DNA from: Ferdinandcohnia sp036962705
Lineage (GTDB): Bacteria > Bacillota > Bacilli > Bacillales > Bacillaceae_L
Direction: 5' to 3'
Assembly: GCF_036962705.1 (NCBI RefSeq)
Contig: NZ_JBALOQ010000008.1
Location: forward strand, 1-64,000
Length of the DNA stretch: 64,000 nucleotides
The notes beneath the pieces were generated by a model, which was given only the letters and a program-made list of their open reading frames with translations, made no database searches and had not been told where the DNA came from. A program made the translations under genes and the position numbers. Of this stretch, positions 1-8,108 are shown piece after piece (positions within the stretch are counted from its first letter, which is position 1; each line of letters begins with the position of its first letter).

Positions 1-1245
1 GCAGGGAATTTAATTTTTCCACCATTTTTAGGGTTACAGTCGGGTGCAGATTGGTTTAGCGGCAGCATCGGATTTATTATTTCAGGGGTCATTTTCCCTA
101 TAATAGCGATTTATATTATCGCTCATGCAGGTGGTACCGTAGATCAATTGACTAAAAAAGTACATCCTAAATTTTCACAATGGATACTGCTAGGCATTAT
201 GTTATTTTCAAGCTTTATCGCCATTCCAAGAACAGGGGCTGTTACCCATGAATTAGGTATTCAGGCAGTTTTCCCCTCGATTCCGGCAGCACCTATTGTC
301 ATCATTTTCTTCGCGTTAACTTATTATTTTGTAAATGACAGGAACAATGTTATCGATAAATTGGGAGCTTATTTAACACCTGCATTAGTTGTCATTTTAA
401 TTGCTATCATCATAAATGGAGTCATAACGCCGGTTGGACAACCAGTGGACACAGATATTTCAAGTAGTTTTGTTAATGCCTTTCTTGGCGGATATCAAAC
501 AGGAGATTTATTAGTAAGTTTTATGGTTGCAAGTGTGTTTATTTCACATATTGTTGGCAAAGGATATCGGTCTGAAAAGGAAAGAAATAAAATGACCGCA
601 TTTGCCGGGCTCATCGCCTTCACCTTTTTAGTTATCATCTATACCGGGCTTTTATATTTAGGGGCTTCAGGTAGTGGGATGTATCCACAAAACATAGATA
701 GGGCTGAACTATTATTAGTGATTGTAGAAACGATATTAGGTAAAGGTGGGCTTTACGGATTAGGGATCGTGGTGGCATTAGCATGTTTGACTACTGCGAT
801 TGGCTTGACTACAGCTGTTGCTCAATTTTTTGATAGTTTAACAAATGGGAAGCTAAGTTATAAAACAACCGCGGCCATCGTTTGCGTCCTTGGCATTACC
901 ATTGCATTATTAGGTGTAGATCGAATCATATTTATAGCAACACCGCTTTATCTGGCAATCTACCCGATTTGTATCGTAGTCATATTGGTTGGGATCTTCC
1001 ATAGGCACTTACCAAACACTGCTTGCTTTCAAGGTGCCGTGTTATTAACGGTGATTATTAGCGTAGCTGAAGCTATGACAGCAGCCGTAAATATACCATT
1101 TTTATCTCGTATAATTGGGATGATTCCATTGAGCAGTAATGGGTTCGCATGGTTAATTCCAGCAATAATAGGATTCGTCGGCGGCGCAATGATTGGAAGA
1201 TTTAAAGAAAAGGAGAAAGCTAAAGAGCATTCGGTTGCTAATTAA
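1..1245 (+). CDS. brnQ: Branched-chain amino acid transporter BrnQ (5' end outside window)
   Basis: Na+- or H+-coupled uptake of leucine, isoleucine and valine across the cytoplasmic membrane (LIVCS family). The frame is open from base 1. Its first visible residues include the BrnQ N-terminal motif GNLIFPPFLG, which normally lies about 25-30 residues from the start, so only a short N-terminal piece is missing. About 414 residues are visible and nearly all form hydrophobic helices, as expected for a 12-helix carrier of about 440 residues. A TTG at 148 is an internal codon and not the start. The charged tail (RFKEKEKAKEHSVAN) is cytosolic-like. A strong hairpin terminator follows, so this is the last gene of its transcript. 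The family call is firm; substrate preference cannot be read from the sequence. Confidence 0.9.
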   Translation, partial: AGNLIFPPFLGLQSGADWFSGSIGFIISGVIFPIIAIYIIAHAGGTVDQLTKKVHPKFSQWILLGIMLFSSFIAIPRTGAVTHELGIQAVFPSIPAAPIVIIFFALTYYFVNDRNNVIDKLGAYLTPALVVILIAIIINGVITPVGQPVDTDISSSFVNAFLGGYQTGDLLVSFMVASVFISHIVGKGYRSEKERNKMTAFAGLIAFTFLVIIYTGLLYLGASGSGMYPQNIDRAELLLVIVETILGKGGLYGLGIVVALACLTTAIGLTTAVAQFFDSLTNGKLSYKTTAAIVCVLGITIALLGVDRIIFIATPLYLAIYPICIVVILVGIFHRHLPNTACFQGAVLLTVIISVAEAMTAAVNIPFLSRIIGMIPLSSNGFAWLIPAIIGFVGGAMIGRFKEKEKAKEHSVAN

Positions 1246-1278
1246 GTAGCTTTCTCGTAAATAAAGGTTTATGAAATT

Positions 1279-1330
1279 AAAACACACGTCCCTCTTCCCA
1301 AAGTGATAGGCGACGTGTGTTTTAGGTTTT
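1279..1330. terminator. Bidirectional terminator between brnQ and the anchor-I gene
   Basis: A 12-bp stem (AAAACACACGTC at 1279-1290 pairing with GACGTGTGTTTT at 1312-1323) has A-runs on the left and T-runs on the right. It can therefore terminate the converging genes on both strands. Confidence 0.8.
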
Positions 1331-1363
1331 ATGACTACTAATATTGTCGTACTAGATAAATTG

Positions 1364-3085
1364 TTATTTAAGTTTGTTTTCGTGATTGTTATTCTTTACA
1401 GGATGTGTTTTGCCAAGTTTCCCTTGCTTTATTTGGATTTCATTAACAGAAACAGTCCCGCTTACTTCGTTACCAACTAAAACGAGTGGATTTCCAGTAG
1501 GACTTTCATTATGTGGAATAAATTCAAGTCCTTCAGGTGATACATCGCCAGCTATCGCTTGAAATTGCGAAAAATCTCTACTATTTATATAGTCTGCAAA
1601 CTGTGGATTCTGTGGATCGGTAATGTTATATGTCATTACTCCGCCAATTCTCTCAAGTCCTACAAATGCATATACTTGATTGCCGATCATGCCAACTTTC
1701 ACATCTTCAGGCTCAGGTCCCTTTTTTGCACTGCGCTTATCTAATTCATCATCGTCGTTAGACCAGTTAAATACTTCTGGAAGACGTTCTGCTGTAATCG
1801 TTTCAAAATCACTACCACTGTCGTAGACAAGTTCCATTGTATCAGCCTTCCAAATAGAGAAAGAACGTCCTCCTAAAGTATAGATGGCATCATTACCTCG
1901 ATCAGTTAGTACTTCAAGTTTTTTGTAATCCTTAGAACTTTTCATTCTATCGAATGCAGCTTGTGCATCCTCTGCTGTCATACCTTTAAACAAACTTGTG
2001 TTAAGTGTAATTGAATCCTTAACATCTTCAAAATCAGCAACATTAATAAAATCGGAGTCATCCTCAGGCCACTCTGTTGCATCCCCTTCGTTAGCCGTAA
2101 TGAGATAATCGACACCACGGATGGTTACATGTTCAATCCCGTCTGGCATGTAAGCTCCTAAAATCGGAAGTCTTTCAATGTCTATCTCACCGTTTCTTGC
2201 TGCATCCAATTCATTTCCTGCCACGGAGTGGTCTTTATAACCAAGTGATTTAACAGATAACACTTTGCCTTTTTTGATATCAATTGTAGCAATTGCATTA
2301 TTCTCTTGTAGGGATACATATGCCTTTTTACCATCTTTTGAAACAGCAATGTATTCAGGTTCAAAATCCTTACTAGCATCTTCTTTTTTACCATTATTAC
2401 GAATATGAACATCATCATCAATTACACTTGTATCATCAAAAGTAAGGTGTGTAACTTTTCCAGATGTCGTTTCAACAATCGTAATCGATCCTTCAGGGTC
2501 ATCCCCCTGTAGACCTTCACGTGGTTCCCCTTCGTTCGCTGATAAAATGTACTTTCCATTAGATGTTATTTTAACCATGTCAGGTTGAACACCTGCGTCA
2601 AACGTTTTTTGAATTTCACCCTCAGGATTCATGACAACAATTTTACCGTTCTTTGTATAATCCGCATCTTGAACGGCGGCAACAATTATATCTTTTGAGC
2701 TATTAATATCGATGCTGGTTAAGTCTCCGTATGCAAAAGTATCGGAGTTCACGACGTCTGCAATATTAATAGATTTTTCTTTTTGTAGTTCTTGCACTGT
2801 TTCTGTAGAGGTTAAATCTTTAAGGCTGACAATATCAATAGTTTGTCCCTGACCATTAATAGCGTAAAACTTTTGATTGGCAGAATTATATTTAACAATT
2901 TCAGCAACGCCGCCATCTTCATTGGAATAACCCATGCTATAGCCTGCAATTTTGTTAACCCCATCTGGATTCGGAATGTCCATTTTTGCATGTGCATGAT
3001 TACCCGTTATTGGGCTTACTGAACCTAGTAAAAACCCAGCTAAAAGAACTTTACTGAACATTTTAAGCTTTGTATGATTCTTCAT
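1364..3085 (-). CDS. Secreted choice-of-anchor I family beta-propeller protein
   Basis: Exported protein of 573 residues. The start is placed at 3085 because GGAGG lies 8 bases upstream of that ATG; the longer frame from 3106 would put this ribosome-binding site inside the coding region. Residues 1-35 form a signal peptide (Lys-rich start, hydrophobic core, HAHA cleavage region). The rest has repeated blade-like units (SKDGKKAYVSLQENNAIATI, TSNGKYILSANEGEPREG) and a conserved VLVGNEVSGTVSVNEI end, typical of the choice-of-anchor I family, often annotated as alkaline-phosphatase-like. The sequence is rich in Asp and Glu, so metal binding is plausible. No sortase motif or C-terminal membrane anchor is visible. 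The gene is monocistronic. The family is recognised with good confidence; no enzymatic activity can be claimed from the sequence. Confidence 0.8.
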   Translation of the reverse strand: MKNHTKLKMFSKVLLAGFLLGSVSPITGNHAHAKMDIPNPDGVNKIAGYSMGYSNEDGGVAEIVKYNSANQKFYAINGQGQTIDIVSLKDLTSTETVQELQKEKSINIADVVNSDTFAYGDLTSIDINSSKDIIVAAVQDADYTKNGKIVVMNPEGEIQKTFDAGVQPDMVKITSNGKYILSANEGEPREGLQGDDPEGSITIVETTSGKVTHLTFDDTSVIDDDVHIRNNGKKEDASKDFEPEYIAVSKDGKKAYVSLQENNAIATIDIKKGKVLSVKSLGYKDHSVAGNELDAARNGEIDIERLPILGAYMPDGIEHVTIRGVDYLITANEGDATEWPEDDSDFINVADFEDVKDSITLNTSLFKGMTAEDAQAAFDRMKSSKDYKKLEVLTDRGNDAIYTLGGRSFSIWKADTMELVYDSGSDFETITAERLPEVFNWSNDDDELDKRSAKKGPEPEDVKVGMIGNQVYAFVGLERIGGVMTYNITDPQNPQFADYINSRDFSQFQAIAGDVSPEGLEFIPHNESPTGNPLVLVGNEVSGTVSVNEIQIKQGKLGKTHPVKNNNHENKLK

Positions 3086-3336
3086 CTTATTGCCTCCACA
3101 TTTCATTTTCTATCAAAATCCAAAATGATTGGACAGATATAAAGATGATACCCTAGCAATATTTCAACAGTATTGTGTAATTGTAAAGAATAATTAGATT
3201 CCTTGTTAAAAGATTGTAAGGGAAAAATTGAGTGGAATAACATAGAAATTTCAAAAAATTAAAAATAACCCTTTTGCTTGTAAAATGGTTCGATTGTTCC
3301 GAAAATGGGCTTATCCACTCTAGCTTTGCCAGATAG

Positions 3337-3465
3337 GGTAACATTATAATATTAATAGATGATGAGGATTTTATTCGTGGCAGTATCCGATCTAAATCTA
3401 TTTATTTTACTGAGGCTGGTATTAGAGTAGCGAAAGCTTTGGTAGAGAAGTACCTAGAGGAATAA
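3337..3465 (+). pseudogene. C-terminal remnant of a small DUF6429-like protein
   Basis: An open frame of 42 codons begins right after a stop codon (3334-3336), has no start codon or ribosome-binding site, and ends in TAA at 3463. It reads ...DFIRGSIRSKSIYFTEAGIR... followed by VAKALVEKYLEE. The 'RSKS-(Y/V)-(F/L)TE-GI--AK-L--KY' pattern is what I recall from the C-terminus of DUF6429-type proteins; this family match is from memory and moderate. The stretch 3107-3336 upstream is AT-rich and contains no recognisable gene. The remnant suggests a deletion before gene 3481. Confidence 0.45.
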
Positions 3466-3480
3466 TAAAGGAGCTTACGC

Positions 3481-3975
3481 ATGGAAAATAATATAAAAAT
3501 AACGAATGATAGGGTTGAAGTGGTCTTTCTGCCACTATGGGCAGGTTGTATGGTTTTTATTAGTGGGTTAATGACCGTTGCTTCTCTATTTATCCTCTTT
3601 TACATTGTACCTAATACAAGTATTTTGAGAGGCTTTTTTGGAATCATCATTGGTATTATCGGTACATTCTTTTGCGGAAGCATACTACTAAAGGTTTTAT
3701 CCGCTTTACTGAGCGGTAAGGCTTTATTCACGGTTGAAGATGGGAAATTCAAAGGTGGAAACAAAACTATTCCAATCAGGGAAATTAAAGATATCTATTG
3801 GGGTGGGGCTTCGTTAAAATATATTATGGTTCAAACCCTAAATAATAAAAAAGTAAAACTTTCTACATACAACCTAGTAAACGAAAAACCTGTAAACCAT
3901 GTAATCGAAACATATGTCATCCCACACGCAAATCCCGAGCTAAAAAACAACTGGGAAAAAAGAAAGCGAAAATAG
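3481..3975 (+). CDS. DUF5381-like (YfjD/YfjE-type) membrane protein
   Basis: Membrane protein of 164 residues. It has two hydrophobic segments (about residues 18-42 and 50-72) and a C-terminal soluble part of beta-strand character (FTVEDGKFKGGNKTIPIREI, then KYIMVQTLNNKKVKLSTYN) resembling a PH-like fold. Length and layout match the B. subtilis YfjD/YfjE (DUF5381) type. The start is ATG at 3481 preceded by AAAGGAG with a 7-base spacer. A basic tail (WEKRKRK) suggests a cytoplasmic C-terminus. A terminator follows. The function of this family is not known; the assignment rests on recalled sequence resemblance. Confidence 0.6.
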   Translation: MENNIKITNDRVEVVFLPLWAGCMVFISGLMTVASLFILFYIVPNTSILRGFFGIIIGIIGTFFCGSILLKVLSALLSGKALFTVEDGKFKGGNKTIPIREIKDIYWGGASLKYIMVQTLNNKKVKLSTYNLVNEKPVNHVIETYVIPHANPELKNNWEKRKRK

Positions 3976-4010
3976 GACATTGGGACAGTTACAGTGTCCC
4001 CTGTATATTG

Positions 4011-4056
4011 GCCAGACCCCATAAGTATTAAATTTATGGGGTCTGGCTCTATTTTT
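4011..4056 (+). terminator. Rho-independent terminator after the DUF5381-like gene
   Basis: A 13-bp perfect stem (GCCAGACCCCATA at 4011-4023 pairing with TATGGGGTCTGGC at 4035-4047) is followed by a T-rich tract at 4048-4056. Just upstream, 3973-4000 (GGACATTGGGACAG...GTGTCCC) resembles the GGGAC-type intergenic repeats found elsewhere in the window. Confidence 0.8.
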
Positions 4057-4095
4057 TGAGGTAATGTAATCTAATCCGTTGGATGATGATTTGAA

Positions 4096-4254
4096 TTAAA
4101 TGTCATCCTCTCGTTCCGTGACTACTTTTTCATGTCCACATCGATCACATATAAACCAAGTCGCAATATATCCCCATCCATCTGGTCTCTTCTTTATTTC
4201 TTCAAAAACATGTCCTTTTAATTTACAGTTGATTTTCGCTAAAATATCCATCAT
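4096..4254 (-). CDS. Small Cys/His-containing hypothetical protein (52 aa)
   Basis: A 52-codon frame on the minus strand starts with two successive ATG codons (4254 and 4251) behind GGAGG, giving a 5-base spacer to the first and 8 to the second. The product reads MMDILAKINCKLKGHVFEEI... and carries Cys10, His15 and a later C-x2-C-G-H cluster (ICDRCGH, residues 36-41), the pattern of a small zinc-binding ribbon. It ends in an acidic tail (EREDDI). It stands alone between a terminator and an S-box leader on the other strand. I do not recognise a named family. The good ribosome-binding site and ordered Cys pattern argue that it is a real gene. Confidence 0.6.
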   Translation of the reverse strand: MMDILAKINCKLKGHVFEEIKKRPDGWGYIATWFICDRCGHEKVVTEREDDI

Positions 4255-4436
4255 ACAAACCTCCTTCAATTAAAAGTGTTTTTTATCTTATGCTCCAATG
4301 CTTGTCATCATTGAATTAAGTTTTCACTACAATCTTTACAAAGGAGTTGATTATATGGACTGACTGGTTCTATTTTGTCTGCACTATGACTAAATGACTA
4401 AAAGTTCCCTTTTTTGAAAATTTTTTGATAAAGTAA

Positions 4437-4465
4437 TTGACAGATAGTAATTTTGAGTGTAATTT
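4437..4465 (+). promoter_or_regulatory. Sigma-A promoter of the first S-box operon
   Basis: TTGACA at 4437-4442, a 17-base spacer, and TAATTT at 4460-4465, about 35 bases before the riboswitch aptamer. The -35 is perfect and the -10 imperfect. Confidence 0.6.
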
Positions 4466-4498
4466 AATAACAACAAACAACAACTTAATTACCAATTT

Positions 4499-4602
4499 AT
4501 TCTTATCCAGAGAGGTGGAGGGACTGGCCCGTTGATACCTCGGCAACAGACATATTGTACTGTGCCAATTCCAGCAAGCGTAAAGCTTGAAAGATAAGAA
4601 GA
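4499..4602 (+). promoter_or_regulatory. SAM-I (S-box) riboswitch 1
   Basis: A complete S-box aptamer: P1 strands (TTCTTATC... / ...GATAAGAAG), the AGAGAGGTGGAGGGACTGGC block, CTCGGCAACAG, GTGCCAATTCC and TGAAAGATAAG in the expected order. With the terminator at 4627 it should switch off transcription of yezD-ssuE-monooxygenase when S-adenosylmethionine is plentiful, so the operon is expressed during sulfur limitation. Confidence 0.93.
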
Positions 4603-4626
4603 GTGTACTTGAACTATTCGTGTATG

Positions 4627-4658
4627 CCCTCTTCTTATTAGAAGAGGGTTTTTATTTT
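4627..4658 (+). terminator. Expression-platform terminator of S-box 1
   Basis: CCCTCTTCTTATTAGAAGAGGG hairpin (split here as CCCTCTTC / GAAGAGGG) followed by TTTTTATTTT. Its left arm follows an anti-terminator region that overlaps the 3' side of aptamer P1. Confidence 0.85.
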
Positions 4659-4735
4659 GGCAAAATAATCAAATTGCCATACTGGTCAACCAGTGGCAAT
4701 AATTTGATACAAACCTTTAACAAAGGGGGATTACA

Positions 4736-4906
4736 ATGGCAAAGCTAGATGAATCAAAGGTGAAACATATTTTGTCAACCTTGGAGAACCTTGAATTTGG
4801 TTCTATTGTGATTACCGTTCACAATGGGGAAATCACTCAAATTGATGCGACAGAAAAGAAGCGTTTTTCATTGCAAAAACCCATATCTACTCAAAACACT
4901 AAATAA
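4736..4906 (+). CDS. yezD: YezD-family small protein (DUF2292)
   Basis: A 56-residue protein starting at ATG 4736 behind AAAGGGGGA. The core FGSIVITVHNGEITQIDATE followed by KKRF is the YezD/DUF2292 pattern, a small domain found repeatedly in S-box-controlled sulfur operons of Bacillaceae. Its biochemical role is not established. It is the first gene after the riboswitch and is followed by its own terminator-like hairpin at 4925, so the downstream reductase and monooxygenase may be expressed at a lower level or need read-through. Length and motif match the family well. Confidence 0.8.
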   Translation: MAKLDESKVKHILSTLENLEFGSIVITVHNGEITQIDATEKKRFSLQKPISTQNTK

Positions 4907-4924
4907 TTTGCCGATTAGACGACT

Positions 4925-4985
4925 AAAGGCATCTTTATTTTCAAAGCGTTCATTCATGACGTTTTGGATAAAGATGCCTTTTTTA
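4925..4985 (+). terminator. Long intraoperonic hairpin terminator after yezD
   Basis: AAAGGCATCTTTA at 4925-4937 pairs with TAAAGATGCCTTT starting near 4968. The loop contains an inner stem (CAAAGCGT / ACGTTTTG). A T-run follows. Because no new promoter is obvious before 5103, it may only attenuate transcription. Confidence 0.7.
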
Positions 4986-5102
4986 TTCACTTTTTTCTAT
5001 GAAAGGGAGTTGAAAGTTTCCAAATGACCTCTAGGAAAAAGCATCTGAGATCTTAACAAATGGATTTAAAAATTTACAAGAATACCAGAAAGGATGATCA
5101 AA

Positions 5103-5654
5103 TTGAGTGAAATCGTAATTTTATCAGGAAGTCCTTCCGAAAGTTCTAGAACGGATTTGGTTCTACAATACGCTGGAAAGAAGCTTAAACATGAGGGGTT
5201 TTCCGTCACGCATGTATCCGTAAGAGATATTCCTTCTGATGACATATTTAATCTGAATTTTGATAGTCCAGCCCTTAAAAATCTAACGTTACTCATCCAA
5301 GGGGCAGAAGGAGTGATTGTAGGGTCCCCGGTTTACAAGGCAGCGTACACTGGAGTTCTGAAAGCTGTAATAGATTTGCTTCCCCAAGATGTGTTAGCAA
5401 GAAAAACCGTTTTACCAATCATGACAGGCGGAAGCCCAGCACATCTACTTGCGATTGACTTCAGCCTCAAACCTTTATTGGCTGCATTAAAAGGGCAAAG
5501 CTTACAGGGAGTTTACTTCCAAGATTGTCAAATCGATAAAACACAAGTAGTAAACCCTATTATCGATGTGAATGTTTTAGAAAGACTGAAAAAGGAGCTT
5601 TATTACTTTATTGAAGCAGTTAATCAGAAAAAAGATTTTGCTTTAAAAAACTAA
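5103..5654 (+). CDS. NAD(P)H-dependent FMN reductase, SsuE type
   Basis: Supplies reduced FMN to a partner flavin monooxygenase. The protein starts (M)SEIVILSGSPSESSRTDL, the flavodoxin-like phosphate-binding loop of SsuE-type reductases, and continues with IVGSPVYKAAYTGVLKAVID and LPIMTGGSPAHLLAID, both family hallmarks. I choose TTG at 5103 because AAAGGA lies 8 bases upstream; the ATG at 5094 has no room for a ribosome-binding site. The product is 183 residues, the normal size. It lies 20 bases before the flavin monooxygenase gene and downstream of S-box 1, which fits a two-component system releasing sulfur from organosulfur compounds. Exact substrate pathway is unknown. Confidence 0.85.
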   Translation: MSEIVILSGSPSESSRTDLVLQYAGKKLKHEGFSVTHVSVRDIPSDDIFNLNFDSPALKNLTLLIQGAEGVIVGSPVYKAAYTGVLKAVIDLLPQDVLARKTVLPIMTGGSPAHLLAIDFSLKPLLAALKGQSLQGVYFQDCQIDKTQVVNPIIDVNVLERLKKELYYFIEAVNQKKDFALKN

Positions 5655-5674
5655 TTAAAGAGGAGCTAATTACT

Positions 5675-7060
5675 ATGACAAAGAAAAGAATTTATTTAAA
5701 TGCATTTGATATGAACTGTGTTGGGCATCAATCTCCTGGCTTGTGGACACATCCAGAGGATCAATCCCATCGCTATAAAGATAGTGAGTATTGGATAGAG
5801 CTTGCGAAGCTATTAGAAAAGGGGAGATTCGATGCTATTTTCTTAGCAGATGTACTGGGGCCATATGATGTGTATCAAGGATCTAGAGATGCCGCTATCC
5901 GTCAAGGTGCTCAAACGCCAGTTAATGATCCATCACTTATCGTGCCATTAATGTCTGCGGTGACAAAGCATTTAGGCTTCGGGGTTACTGCATCGGTCAC
6001 ACATGAGCATCCTTATACATTTGCTCGCAGGATGTCTACACTGGATCATATTACAAAGGGGCGTGTAGGCTGGAATATTGTTACTTCTTACTTGAAAAGC
6101 GCCGCTGTTAATATGGGCTTGGAAGACCAAATTAAACATGATGAGCGCTATGACATTGCCGAAGAATATTTACAAGTGTGCTATAAATTATGGGAAGGTA
6201 GCTGGGAGGATGATGCTGTTTTACTAGACAAAGAAAATCGGATTTTCGCAGACCCAAGTAAGGTTCATGACATCAACCATGAAGGAAAGTATTATAAAGT
6301 TCCAGGTGCACATTTATGTGAGCCGTCCCCACAAAGAACGCCGGTACTTTACCAAGCAGGAACTTCCGCAAAGGGCCGGACTTTCGCTGGTAAAAATGCA
6401 GAATTAATCTTCATTGGTGCACCGACTAAGAACGTGGCTAAACATTCAGTAAAGAAACTGCGTGAAGAGGCTAAAAAAGCTGGCAGGGCACCAGAGGAAT
6501 TAAAAATCCTTTCTTGTATTACTCCGATCGTTGGGCGAACTGAAGAAGAAGCATATGAAAAGTTCAATGAATATCAAAAACATGTAAGCTATGAAGGAGC
6601 ACTGGCTCTTCTTGGAGGCTGGACTGGAATCGATTTTTCAGAATATGGCCCACATGAAAATCTAAAATTTGTAAAAAATGATGCGATTCAATCAACCGTC
6701 GAAAACTTTACAAGAATTGATTCTGATAAAAATTGGACGATCGATGAAATTAAAAAATATACCGGTATTGGAGGATTGGGTCCTGTAACTGTTGGAAGCC
6801 CAGAACAGGTTGCAGATGATTTGGAGAGTTGGGTGAAAGAGACTGGAGTAGATGGATTTAACATTGCCTACGCGATCACTCCTGGAACTTTTAAAGATTT
6901 CGTAGAGCTTATTGTGCCGGTATTACAAGAAAGAGGGCTAATGCGAAAAGAATATGAAGGTGACACATTAAGAGATAGCCTATTTGGCCAAGGAAGCCAA
7001 TTGCCTGCCCATCATCCTGGAAAGCAATACTCAAAAACTGCAGCACTAACAGTAAAATAA
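5675..7060 (+). CDS. FMNH2-dependent monooxygenase, NtaA/SnaA/DszA family
   Basis: Two-component flavin monooxygenase of the bacterial luciferase-like (LLM) class, 461 residues. Family marks include WIELAKLLEKGRFDAIFLAD (about residues 42-61), VTASVTHEHPYTFARRMSTL, GRVGWNIVTSYLKSAAVNMG and a conserved NINHEGKYYKVPG-like block (read here as INHEGKYYKVPG). This NtaA/SnaA/SoxA branch includes dibenzothiophene-sulfone, nitrilotriacetate and S-substituted cysteine monooxygenases. The paired FMN reductase 20 bases upstream and the SAM riboswitch point to cleavage of a C-S compound such as a sulfone, sulfonate or cysteine thioether. Start ATG 5675 follows AAAGAGGAGC. A terminator closes the operon. 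No transporter is linked, so uptake must be encoded elsewhere. Substrate is an inference. Confidence 0.88.
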   Translation: MTKKRIYLNAFDMNCVGHQSPGLWTHPEDQSHRYKDSEYWIELAKLLEKGRFDAIFLADVLGPYDVYQGSRDAAIRQGAQTPVNDPSLIVPLMSAVTKHLGFGVTASVTHEHPYTFARRMSTLDHITKGRVGWNIVTSYLKSAAVNMGLEDQIKHDERYDIAEEYLQVCYKLWEGSWEDDAVLLDKENRIFADPSKVHDINHEGKYYKVPGAHLCEPSPQRTPVLYQAGTSAKGRTFAGKNAELIFIGAPTKNVAKHSVKKLREEAKKAGRAPEELKILSCITPIVGRTEEEAYEKFNEYQKHVSYEGALALLGGWTGIDFSEYGPHENLKFVKNDAIQSTVENFTRIDSDKNWTIDEIKKYTGIGGLGPVTVGSPEQVADDLESWVKETGVDGFNIAYAITPGTFKDFVELIVPVLQERGLMRKEYEGDTLRDSLFGQGSQLPAHHPGKQYSKTAALTVK

Positions 7061-7076
7061 CGTGGTTAAAACTAGA

Positions 7077-7118
7077 AAAGCCTTCGGAATCAACGGAGGC
7101 TTTTCTATTTATCTCTTT
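7077..7118 (+). terminator. Terminator of the S-box monooxygenase operon
   Basis: AAAAGCCTTCG / CGGAGGCTTTT hairpin (7077-7104) followed by a long T-rich tract. Confidence 0.75.
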
Positions 7119-7184
7119 TTTTTTGGAGGAATTTAGAGATTAAAAGGTGAATATAGTGTGTAAAAGCTATATGAAGGGGGAATT

Positions 7185-8003
7185 ATGATGAGTTTGATTG
7201 ATGGGAAATATATTGAAGTCGATTCAGGGGTCGAATTATTTGTTCAGGATGTTGGGGAAGGGGAACCCATTGTTTTCATCCCTGGTTTTACATTCACTAC
7301 TGAGGTTTTTTCGAAACAAATTGAATATTTTTCAAAAACGAATCGGGTGATCGTGATTGATCCAAGGAGTCATGGAAGATCGACTATATCTCTACATGGA
7401 AACGATTATGTCACACACGGATCTGATTTAGCATCTGTTCTCCAAGCATTAGATGTAAAAAATGCAACTCTTGTAGGCTGGTCGTTTGGTTGTTTAACAG
7501 CTTGGGAGTATGTGAAGCAAAATGGTTTTGATACTATTAAATCCTTGATATTTGTGGATATGCCACCTAAATCCTTATCAGTCAATGATGATTGGGTTGA
7601 AGGGAAGCTAGATGATATTGCAGCAATCTACAATAGTTATTTACGAAATTCAGCAGGACAGCGGGAGTTCATAACAAGCTATATCACTCAAGTTATGGTG
7701 CAAAGAGAGCTTGAGAACGAAGAGCTAACCTGGCTAGTAGAGCAATCATTAAAAACACCATATTACATCGCAGGTAATTTATTTGCCTCAGGTATGTTTT
7801 CTGATTACCGAGAGGAAGCAAAAAAGGCAAGTAAAACTGTTCCTACCTTAACGATTGTCGCAGAGCACTGGGCTGAGATTGCCGAAAAATATACAAACCA
7901 ATTAACACCCGAATCCCAAGTAAAGGTCCTTGGAGGCCACATGATGTTTTGGGAGCATGATGAAAAGTTCAATGAAATCGTCAAGGTCTTTCTAGAATCA
8001 TAG
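7185..8003 (+). CDS. Alpha/beta-fold hydrolase
   Basis: Soluble hydrolase of 272 residues. The nucleophile elbow is GWSFG with Ser100. The oxyanion region is FIPGFTFT (residues 31-38), and the C-terminal GGHMMFWEHDEKF supplies the catalytic His. The IDPRSHGRS segment matches the haloperoxidase/esterase branch of the fold. ATG at 7185 is immediately followed by a second ATG at 7188; GGGGGA precedes both and either could be used. It has its own upstream region after the terminator at 7077 and is not clearly part of the sulfur operon. The fold is certain, the substrate unknown. Confidence 0.85.
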   Translation: MMSLIDGKYIEVDSGVELFVQDVGEGEPIVFIPGFTFTTEVFSKQIEYFSKTNRVIVIDPRSHGRSTISLHGNDYVTHGSDLASVLQALDVKNATLVGWSFGCLTAWEYVKQNGFDTIKSLIFVDMPPKSLSVNDDWVEGKLDDIAAIYNSYLRNSAGQREFITSYITQVMVQRELENEELTWLVEQSLKTPYYIAGNLFASGMFSDYREEAKKASKTVPTLTIVAEHWAEIAEKYTNQLTPESQVKVLGGHMMFWEHDEKFNEIVKVFLES

Positions 8004-8030
8004 GAACCATAGGGACGGTTCTTGTGGTTC
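8004..8030. repeat. GGGACGGTTC-type palindromic intergenic repeat, copy 1
   Basis: The unit reads GAACCATAGGGACGGTTC then TTGTGGTTC, with GAACCA and TGGTTC at the ends able to pair. It sits directly after the hydrolase stop codon. Related copies lie at 11254, 47023 and 47066. Confidence 0.7.
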
Positions 8031-8108
8031 TTTAGCCAAGTTATTTAGAATCAGGTAAATGAAACTAATTGGGCTGATAAACGTCTATTTAATAAAAAGG
8101 GGTGCCAC

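Noticed and set aside
3153..3344. 63-codon minus-strand frame upstream of the anchor-I gene
   Set aside because: AT-rich, no ribosome-binding site, no protein-like pattern.
7185..8003. Alpha/beta hydrolase as part of the sulfur operon
   Set aside because: A strong terminator at 7077-7118 separates it from the monooxygenase and no S-box precedes it.
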